A DNA stretch of 64,000 nucleotides, from NCBI RefSeq assembly GCF_042682525.1, contig NZ_JBHUHP010000015.1, forward strand, positions 127,538 to 191,537, in the 5' to 3' direction. The position numbers and the translations under genes are program-made. The notes beneath the pieces were generated by a model that was not told the DNA's origin, searched no databases, and saw nothing but the letters and a program-made list of their open reading frames with translations. Of this stretch, positions 56,058 to 64,000 are shown piece after piece. Each line of letters opens with the position of its first letter. Position 1 is the stretch's first letter. This stretch comes from Blastococcus_B deserti. GTDB taxonomy: Bacteria > Actinomycetota > Actinomycetes > Mycobacteriales > Geodermatophilaceae.

Positions 56058-56914
56058 TCGGCCTGCCGCTGGTCGCGCGCGGCAAGGTGCGCGAGATCTA
56101 CGACGCCGGCGCCGACCGGCTCCTGCTGGTGGCGTCCGACCGGATCTCGGCCTACGACCACGTGCTGCCCACGCCGATCCCGGACAAGGGCAGGGTGCTC
56201 ACCCAGCTGTCGGTGTGGTGGTTCGAGCAGCTGGCGCCGGTCCTGGCGTCGTTCGGGGCGACGCACCACCTGATCAGCGCCTCCGACGTCCCGGCCGAGG
56301 TCGCGGGGCGCGCGATGCTGGTCCGGCGGCTGGAGATGCTCCCGGTCGAGTGCGTGGCGCGGGGGTACCTCTCCGGGTCCGGCACGGCCGAGTACCAGCG
56401 CACCGGGTCGATCCGGGACGTCGCACTGCCCGCCGGGCTGGTCGAGGGCTCGCGGCTGCCTGCTCCGGTCTTCACGCCGTCGACCAAGGCCGAGGTGGGG
56501 GAGCACGACGAGGCCATCGACTTCTCCGCCGTCGTCGCGGCCGTGGGAGCCGCGCGGGCCGAGGCGCTGCGGGAGCTGACGCTGGCCCTGTACTCGCGGG
56601 CCGCCGAGATCGCGTACGGGGCCGGCATCGTGCTGGCGGACACGAAGTTCGAGTTCGGCGTCTCCTCCGGCGGTGCGCTGGTGCTGGGTGACGAGGTGCT
56701 CACGCCCGACTCCTCGCGCTTCTGGCCGGCCGCGACCTGGTCGCCGGGCTCGGTGCAGCCCTCGTTCGACAAGCAGTACGTGCGGGACTGGCTGACGTCG
56801 TCGGGCTGGGACCGGGTCTCGCCGCCACCGGAGCTGCCCGCCGACGTCGTCGCGGCCACCCGCGAGCGCTACGTGACCGCCTACGAGCAGCTCACCGGCC
56901 GCCGGTTCGGCTGA
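56054..56914 (+). CDS. purC: SAICAR synthetase
   Basis: Phosphoribosylaminoimidazole-succinocarboxamide synthase, 286 residues, full length for the actinobacterial form. Motifs: VARGKVREIYDAGADRLLLVASDRISAYDHVLPTPIPDKG, VECVARGYLSGSG, LADTKFEFGV and DEVLTPDSSRFWP. GTG start coupled to purB. The product is the substrate of PurB, so the pair works in adjacent steps. Confidence 0.97.
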   Translation: MIGLPLVARGKVREIYDAGADRLLLVASDRISAYDHVLPTPIPDKGRVLTQLSVWWFEQLAPVLASFGATHHLISASDVPAEVAGRAMLVRRLEMLPVECVARGYLSGSGTAEYQRTGSIRDVALPAGLVEGSRLPAPVFTPSTKAEVGEHDEAIDFSAVVAAVGAARAEALRELTLALYSRAAEIAYGAGIVLADTKFEFGVSSGGALVLGDEVLTPDSSRFWPAATWSPGSVQPSFDKQYVRDWLTSSGWDRVSPPPELPADVVAATRERYVTAYEQLTGRRFG

Positions 56915-56921
56915 TCCCGGC

Positions 56922-57410
56922 TCAGCTGTAGATCGCGGACGGGCTCGACGTCGGGCCGGTCCACCGGCCGTAGACCGGGGTCACCGTGTACTGGACGTCG
57001 CCCTTGGCGTAGCCCTCCGCGTCCGTGCACGACTGGGTGGCCGTGCCGGGCGACCCGGGGACGTAGACGTTGGGCAGCCCGTCCACCGTGGTCCCCGCGC
57101 AGGTGCCCTTCCCGATCACCTCCACCTTCGCGATGGACGTGCCCGGGAAGACGATCCGGCGGATCTGGTAGCCGGTCACCGGCCGGGCGGTCGCCACGAA
57201 CCCGGTGTTCCAGGTGACCACGTAGAGCGGGAGGTAGGTCGCCGGGTCGGTGGTCTCGGAGACGGTCGGCCGCGCCCCTTGCGGAACCAGCACCGCCAGC
57301 GACTTCGCCGGGCCGGCGCCGTTGACCGCCCATGCCGCCGCGGCCGGGTCGGTGGACCCGAGGAGCGCCGGGACCAGCGCGAGGGCCAGTACGGCCAGGC
57401 GTCGGAGCAC
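56922..57410 (-). CDS. Small secreted protein, fibronectin-III-like, with AAW mature N-terminus
   Basis: 162 residues. Signal peptide LRRLAVLALALVPALLGSTDPAAAA, mature start AAWAVNGAGPAKSLAV. The rest looks like a single beta-sandwich of fibronectin III type (ATARPVTGYQIRRI, YTVTPVYGRWTGPTSSPSAIYS) with two Cys that may form a disulfide. A GTG start follows GGAGGA. Partner of the gene 85 bp upstream, whose mature protein begins with a matching AAW.V.G.G pattern. Probably cell-surface or extracellular. It is inserted between purC and purS on the opposite strand. Function unknown. Confidence 0.7.
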   Translation of the reverse strand: MLRRLAVLALALVPALLGSTDPAAAAWAVNGAGPAKSLAVLVPQGARPTVSETTDPATYLPLYVVTWNTGFVATARPVTGYQIRRIVFPGTSIAKVEVIGKGTCAGTTVDGLPNVYVPGSPGTATQSCTDAEGYAKGDVQYTVTPVYGRWTGPTSSPSAIYS

Positions 57411-57495
57411 GGGGTCCTCCTCTCCTCGGGGCGGTTGCGGTGGTGGGTGGTGCGCGACCGCGGAGGAGCGCCGTCCGGCGCCCCTCCGCGAGCGG

Positions 57496-57990
57496 TCAGG
57501 CCGAGGCGCCGGAGAGCGTCACCTGGGCGGTGATGCCCGCGCCCTGGCAGCCGTTCTCGGCCGTGGAGATCATCTCCAGGGCACCCGGGACGGTGACGAC
57601 GGTGCCGGTCGAGCTCGCCGGCAGGAGCACCGGCGTCGCGAGCGCGATCGTGCCCAGCCCGACCACGTTGCTCGCCGCGCAGGTGCGGCCGCTGAGCGGG
57701 GTGATGCTGACGGCGCCGATCGTGGCGCTGGTCAGCTGCACCGGGAACGGGTTCGGGTTGTCGACCTTGGCCTGGACGGCGCCGACGGTGCCCGAGCCGT
57801 AGCCGGCCGCCGGCTTGGGGTAGAGGGACGCCGTCGGGGTCCCCGCCGTGACGGTGAGGCTGACCGCGGAGGCGGCCTGGGAGGACGCCGTCCCGGTGCC
57901 GCTGACCAGCCAGGCGGCCGATGCGACGCCGCCGGCCACGACGGCGACGAGGAACAGGGCGATCACGCTGGCCCGCTTGGAAAGCTTCAT
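57496..57990 (-). CDS. Small secreted protein with AAW mature N-terminus
   Basis: 164 residues. Signal KLSKRASVIALFLVAVVAGGVASA, mature start AAWLVSGTGTASSQAASAVSL. A Thr/Ser/Val/Gly-rich all-beta body follows, with NPNPFPVQLTSATIGAVSI and two Cys. The signal and AAW start recall secreted beta proteins of actinobacteria that may be assembled at the surface (TasA/SipW-like substrates are a possible comparison), but orthology is not shown. First gene of a two-gene unit read away from purS. Confidence 0.7.
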   Translation of the reverse strand: MKLSKRASVIALFLVAVVAGGVASAAWLVSGTGTASSQAASAVSLTVTAGTPTASLYPKPAAGYGSGTVGAVQAKVDNPNPFPVQLTSATIGAVSITPLSGRTCAASNVVGLGTIALATPVLLPASSTGTVVTVPGALEMISTAENGCQGAGITAQVTLSGASA

Positions 57991-58124
57991 CTCGGGGACC
58001 TCTCTCATCGTGCGCAGCGACGGCCGTGCGCCGTCGGTTCGAGACAGGTCTACGGCGGGCCGGGACCCCCTGGAACGCCCGGAAAGGGGCTTCACCCCTG
58101 TGGGGGAGCAGTCCTGTGCGGGCG

Positions 58125-58151
58125 TTGCGCCGGCCTTGCGGAGACCTTGCG
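58125..58151. promoter_or_regulatory. Three TTGCG direct repeats with an 11-bp period
   Basis: TTGCG starts at 58125, 58136 and 58147. Regular 11-bp spacing puts the units on one face of the DNA, as in tandem response-regulator or SARP sites. They lie in the 324-bp gap between the secreted-protein gene and purS, which has no gene of its own; the target promoter is not known. Confidence 0.4.
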
Positions 58152-58314
58152 AAACCCCCCCGGCGACCCAGCGACGCGGGCGATGGCGCGAGCGGCCGGC
58201 ATCTCCGGCAGGCCACTGCGACACCGGGACGTCATCCGGCTGTCCGGGGACGGCGAGTGTGCAGATCTCGCCGCCGCGGCGGGGTCGTCCCGGGGAGTGG
58301 GTACCCTCGTCGGC

Positions 58315-58554
58315 GTGTCCCGGGTGGTCGTCGACGTGGTCCTCAAGCCGGAGATCTCCGACCCCCAGGGTCAGGCGGTCCTCGGCGCACTCGGCCGGCT
58401 CGGGCACGACGGGGTGCGCAGCGTCCGCCAGGGCAAGCACTTCGTGCTCGAGGTGGACGGGACGCCGGACGAGGCCGAGCTCCGGCAGATCGCCGAGACC
58501 CTGCTGGCCAACCCCGTCATCGAGGACGTCGAACTGCATCTCCCGACCGACTGA
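58315..58554 (+). CDS. purS: FGAM synthase subunit PurS
   Basis: 79-residue bridging subunit that links PurQ glutaminase and PurL in FGAM synthase. VVVDVVLKPEISDPQGQAVLGALGRLG, then VRQGKHFVLEV and LLANPVIEDVEL. GTG start chosen to give the usual length. 12 bp before purQ; the order purS-purQ-purL is the standard three-subunit form. Confidence 0.95.
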   Translation: MSRVVVDVVLKPEISDPQGQAVLGALGRLGHDGVRSVRQGKHFVLEVDGTPDEAELRQIAETLLANPVIEDVELHLPTD

Positions 58555-58566
58555 ACGGAACTGCTC

Positions 58567-59234
58567 GTGCGCATCGGGATCATCACCTTCCCGGGCTCCC
58601 TGGACGACGTCGACGCCGCCCGCGCCGTGCGGCTGGCCGGGGGTGACCCGGTCGTCCTCTGGCACGCCGACCACGACCTCAAGGACGTCGACGCCGTCGT
58701 CCTCCCCGGTGGCTTCTCCTACGGCGACTACCTCCGCGCCGGCGCCATCGCCGCACGTGCGCCCCTGATGCAGGACGTCGTCACCCGGGCCCACCAGGGC
58801 CTGCCGGTGCTCGGCATCTGCAACGGCTTCCAGGTGCTGTGCGAGGCCGGCCTGCTGCCCGGCGCGCTCACCCGCAACAGCCACCTGCACTTCCGCAACC
58901 GGGACCAGGTGCTCGTGGTCGAGCGCGACGACACCGTCTGGACGTCGGACTACTCGGTCGGCCAGCGCATCGTCATCCCGGTGAAGAACGGGGAGGGGCG
59001 CTACGTCGCCGCCGAGCCCGATCTGGACCGGCTGGAGGGGGAGGGCCGGGTGGTGTTCCGCTACGTCGACGGCAACCCGAACGGCTCCAGCCGCGACATC
59101 GCCGGCGTGACCAGCGAGAACGGCCGGATCGTCGGCCTGATGCCACACCCCGAGCATGCGATCGAGGAGCTCACCGGGCCCAGCACCGACGGCCTGGGCT
59201 TCTTCACCAGCGTCCTGAAGGCGGTCGTGAACGC

Positions 59235-59238
<4 letters not shown>
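58567..59238 (+). CDS. purQ: FGAM synthase glutaminase subunit PurQ
   Basis: Class I glutamine amidotransferase, 223 residues, providing ammonia to PurL. N-terminus RIGIITFPGSLDDVDAARAV, nucleophile Cys85 in VLGICNGFQVLCEAG, and the His/Glu of the triad in GLMPHPEHAIEEL near the C-terminus. GTG start. The stop overlaps the purL start (GTGA). Confidence 0.97.
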
Positions 59239-61612
<2,374 letters not shown>

Positions 61613-61613
<1 letters not shown>

Positions 61614-61996
61614 TGCCGGCCCCCATCCCGGCGGACGAGCTGCGGGCGGCGGTCGGCCCCGTGCTGCCGTGGCTGGCGGGGGAGGCGGAGCAGCCGCCCC
61701 GGTCGGTGCTGGGCGCCGCGGTGAAGACGACCGCCCGCTGGCTGGCGCAGCAGGTGCCGGGCCGTTCGGTGGAGCTGCGGGTGCCGCCGCACGTCGCCGT
61801 CCAGTGCGTGCCCGGTCCCCGGCACACCCGGGGGACGCCGCCCAACGTCGTCGAGACCGATCCTGCGACCTGGCTGCGGCTCGCGACGGGCGAGCTGACG
61901 TGGCGGGACGCGGTCGCGGCCGGCCGGGTAAGCGCCAGCGGCAACCGCGCCGACCTCTCCCCGCACCTGCCCCTCGCACCCCTCCGAGGCCGCTGA
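61613..61996 (+). CDS. Sterol-carrier-type protein downstream of purL
   Basis: 127 residues: VGPVLPWLAGEAEQPPRSVLGAAVKTTARWLAQQVPGRSVELRVPPHVAVQCVPGPRHTRGTPPNVVETDPATWLRLATGELTWRDAVAAGRVSASG-type sequence characteristic of the actinobacterial bacterial-SCP ortholog family, which follows purL in mycobacteria and relatives. It probably binds a lipid or a hydrophobic ligand through an SCP2-like fold; no function is proven. ATG overlaps the purL stop by one base, so it is co-translated with purSQL. Confidence 0.85.
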
Positions 61997-62000
61997 CCCC

Positions 62001-62052
62001 GCTTTCTGTACCGGAAGCTCCGGAGCACGCCTCCGCTTTCGGTACAGAAAGC
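62001..62052. repeat. 52-bp palindrome between convergent genes
   Basis: Perfect 13-base arms GCTTTCTGTACCG / CGGTACAGAAAGC flank a second, imperfect GAAGC..CTCCG / CTCCG..CTTTC pair. It is more A/T-containing than its surroundings. It lies 5 bp after the SCP stop and could be a terminator, a protein site or a dispersed intergenic repeat. Confidence 0.7.
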
Positions 62053-62064
62053 TGCGAACGGCAC

Positions 62065-62099
62065 TGCGCCCCGTCCGCTGGGGGAGCGGACGGGGCGCA
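62065..62099. terminator. 15-bp perfect hairpin, GGGGG loop
   Basis: TGCGCCCCGTCCGCT and its exact complement surround five G. Located in the 128-bp gap between the SCP gene and the convergent small-subunit gene, it should terminate transcription from both sides. Confidence 0.8.
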
Positions 62100-62124
62100 G
62101 GGGGGTGGTGGGTGCTGCTGCGGT

Positions 62125-62268
62125 TCAGCCGGTGAAGAGCGCGGCCGCCCGGGTGACGGTCTGGTACAGGCCGTACGCCAGCGGCACGCCGACCAGCGTC
62201 CAGGCGAACGCGATCAGAGCGACCGGGGTGTGGGTGTGCCGCTGGTCGTGCGAGGTGGACGAGCTCAT
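62125..62268 (-). CDS. MFS transporter small partner protein
   Basis: 47 residues: a His/Ser-rich N-terminus and one membrane helix (TPVALIAFAWTLVGVPLAYGLYQTVTRAAALF). Tiny membrane proteins of this kind are regularly encoded next to OFA-family transporters in actinobacteria and proteobacteria and are named as their small subunit. It starts inside the transporter stop (ATGA), so it is made in step with it. Confidence 0.8.
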   Translation of the reverse strand: MSSSTSHDQRHTHTPVALIAFAWTLVGVPLAYGLYQTVTRAAALFTG

Positions 62269-63689
62269 CGGACGGCGCTCCGTTCGGGTGTGTGGTGCTC
62301 GTGGGTGAAGTCCTCGACGGCTTCCTTCGACTCGTGCCACTTGCTCGCCACCGGCCGCACCAGGAGGTTGGCCACGAAGCCGACGGCCAGGAGGCCGATC
62401 ATGATGAACAGGGCGGGCCGGTAGTCACCCGCGACGAGCTGGCCGGGGGTGCCGCGCGAGTCGAGGACGCCGTTGACGATGAGCGGCCCCACGACGCCAG
62501 CTGCCGCCCAGGCGGTCAGCAGCCGGCCGTGGATGGCGCCGACCTGGAAGGTGCCGAACAGGTCGCGCAGGTACGCCGGGATGGTCGCGAAACCGCCGCC
62601 GTAGAAGCTGATGATCACGGCTGCGGTCAGGACGAAGATCCAGGTGGCCGTCGTGCCGAGGGTGGCGAGGACGAAGTACAGGACCATGCCGAGCCCCAGG
62701 TAGACCATGTAGATCCGCTTGCGACCGATGTAGTCGGACGTCGAGGACCACACGATCCGGCCGGCCATGTTGAACAGCGACAGCAGCCCGACGAAGCCCG
62801 CGGCCGCGGCAGTGGCGACCAGCGAGGTCTCACCGCGGCGGAAGAAGTCCTGGATCATCGGCTGGGCCTGCTCGAGGATGCCGATGCCGGCCGTGACGTT
62901 GCAGAACAGGACGGTCCACAGCAGCCAGAACTGCGGTGTCTTGATCGCATTGCGCGCGGACACGTTCTCCGTGGTGACCAGCGACTTCTTCTTGACCGTC
63001 GCTGGGTCGAAGCCCTCCGGCCTCCAGTCCGCGGCCGGGACGCGGATGATCGCGGCGCCGAAGCTCATGAAGACGGCGTAGGCCGCGGCCAGGGTGAGGA
63101 AGAGCAGCCCGACCGCCTCACCGCTCGGCACGGAGGTGGTGTCGGCCGGGTTGTACGACGGGTCGTAGAAGCTCATGAGCTGCCGGGACAGCGGCGCGGC
63201 GACGAGCGCCCCGCCACCGAAGCCCATGATGGCCAGACCGGTGGCCAGGCCCGGCCGGTCCGGGAACCACTTGATCAGGGTGGAGACGGGCGAGATGTAG
63301 CCGATGCCCAGGCCGATGCCGCCGAGGAAGCCGTAGCCCAGATACACCAGCCACAGCTGCTCGGTGAAGATGCCGAGGGAGCCGACGAGGAATCCGGACA
63401 CCCAGAACACCATGGAGGTGGCCATCGCGGCCCGGGGGCCGTTGCGGTCCACCCAGGTACCGAAGAGCGCGGCCGACAGTCCGAGCATCACGATCGCGAT
63501 CGAGAAGATGATCCCGATCGGGGTGTTGCCCGTGTCGAAGTGCTCCACCAGGGCGTTCTTGTACACGCTGGTGGCGTAGGCCTGGCCGATGCACAGATGG
63601 ACGGCCAGGGCCGCCGGCGGGATCAGCCAGCGGTTGAACCCCGGCCGGGCGACGATGCGCTCTCGGGCCAGGAAGCTGGGTACTGCCAC
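62265..63689 (-). CDS. OFA (oxalate/formate antiporter) family MFS transporter
   Basis: 474 residues with 12 membrane helices. The family start GFNRWLIPPAALAVHLCIGQAYATSVYKNALVEHF and GYGFLGGIGLGIGYISPVSTLIKWFPDRPGLATGLAIMGFGGGALVAAPLS are typical of the OFA group; a large cytoplasmic loop (about 225-265) precedes VSARNAIKTPQFWLLWTVLFCNVTAGIGI. Likely moves formate, oxalate or a related small carboxylate. GTG start with GGAGG upstream. Divergent from a formaldehyde-detoxifying dehydrogenase gene, which makes formate export an attractive guess. Confidence 0.9.
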   Translation of the reverse strand: MAVPSFLARERIVARPGFNRWLIPPAALAVHLCIGQAYATSVYKNALVEHFDTGNTPIGIIFSIAIVMLGLSAALFGTWVDRNGPRAAMATSMVFWVSGFLVGSLGIFTEQLWLVYLGYGFLGGIGLGIGYISPVSTLIKWFPDRPGLATGLAIMGFGGGALVAAPLSRQLMSFYDPSYNPADTTSVPSGEAVGLLFLTLAAAYAVFMSFGAAIIRVPAADWRPEGFDPATVKKKSLVTTENVSARNAIKTPQFWLLWTVLFCNVTAGIGILEQAQPMIQDFFRRGETSLVATAAAAGFVGLLSLFNMAGRIVWSSTSDYIGRKRIYMVYLGLGMVLYFVLATLGTTATWIFVLTAAVIISFYGGGFATIPAYLRDLFGTFQVGAIHGRLLTAWAAAGVVGPLIVNGVLDSRGTPGQLVAGDYRPALFIMIGLLAVGFVANLLVRPVASKWHESKEAVEDFTHEHHTPERSAVR

Positions 63690-63892
63690 GGAACAACCTC
63701 CGAGTCGGGAGGGGCGCGTCCGGTCGGGCGCAACCCGGTCGCCCGCTGTGAGCAGCGTCGCGAACGGTCGGACGTTACGACGCCGCCCGCGTACCCGCGC
63801 GTTCAACACCCGACCGAGACATCGGCGTGACCACTGGGTCCGCGCCGCGGACGTGCCCGGCCGGCGTCGGGGACCACCCCTAGTCTCGCCCC

Positions 63893-64000
63893 ATGGCCTA
63901 CGAGGTGAGGGGCGTCGTCGCGCTCAGCAAGGGTGCGCCGGTGAGCGTCGAGACGGTCGTGGTGCCCGATCCGGGTCCGGGTGAGGCGGTGGTCGACGTG
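63893..64000 (+). CDS. mscR: S-(hydroxymethyl)mycothiol dehydrogenase, start only
   Basis: The first 36 residues are visible: MAYEVRGVVALSKGAPVSVE, then TVVVPDPGPGEAVVDV. They match the N-terminus of zinc-dependent class III alcohol dehydrogenases of the mycothiol type, which oxidise the formaldehyde-mycothiol adduct with NAD. The gene runs off the window, so zinc and NAD motifs cannot be checked; another zinc alcohol dehydrogenase is possible. A 203-bp gap separates it from the OFA transporter gene. Confidence 0.72.
   Translation, partial: MAYEVRGVVALSKGAPVSVETVVVPDPGPGEAVVDV

Noticed and set aside
58025..58060. GGTTCGAGAC resembling a tRNA T-loop
   Set aside because: No acceptor stem, anticodon arm or CCA can be built around it.

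Overview
The window is high-GC actinobacterial chromosome, most likely from the Geodermatophilaceae (Blastococcus, Geodermatophilus or Modestobacter). That family assignment is an inference from gene content: HspR-controlled chaperones, a mycothiol-type formaldehyde dehydrogenase, a GPGG-motif small membrane protein, an AbiEi-like/DUF559 protein and the pur gene order. No rRNA, tRNA, CRISPR array, integrase or transposase was seen. Three runs of N (36 to 39 bases) lie inside genes and are assembly gaps. Two single-base frameshifts are also present.

Layout. 0-7 kb: the end of dcd, a CynX-type MFS exporter, a membrane Fe-S oxidoreductase, a PadR/HAAS pair and a broken AbiEi/DUF559-like gene. 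7.3-12.3 kb: the heat-shock operon dnaK-grpE-dnaJ-hspR plus a MarR gene, preceded by a HAIR operator. 12.3-35 kb: a catabolic island of two divergent gene sets around a 264-bp control region. Leftward is a chain of 13 genes joined by 4-bp overlaps: IclR regulator, family III CoA-transferase (frameshifted), CitE-type lyase, cyclase, three MmgE/PrpD proteins, DUF3891, pyridoxamine-oxidase-like, EthD-like, a half-size PrpD-like protein, a luciferase-like flavin enzyme and another PrpD. Rightward are a branched-chain-type ABC importer (five genes), a further PrpD, an Asp/Glu-racemase-family protein, an FAD oxidoreductase and a hydantoinase-like amidohydrolase. Together they look like uptake and breakdown of one unidentified substrate, probably a cyclic amide/imide or substituted dicarboxylic acid, through CoA activation and C-C cleavage.

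35-48 kb: OsmC plus an OhrR-like regulator, clpB with its own HAIR operator, small membrane proteins, a membrane-anchored molybdopterin enzyme with a fasciclin lipoprotein, pyrE, fba, DUF3151, and a degenerate sugar-type ABC transporter. 48-62 kb: purine biosynthesis (purA, purD, purB, purC, purS, purQ, purL) interspersed with a glycerophosphodiesterase, rsgA, an AI-2E family permease and two small secreted proteins. 62-64 kb: an OFA-family transporter with its small partner, divergent from the start of a probable S-(hydroxymethyl)mycothiol dehydrogenase gene.

A family of palindromic repeats of about 55 bp occurs five times. Each copy begins within about 4 bp of a stop codon and points the same way as the gene it follows, so it probably acts as a dispersed terminator.
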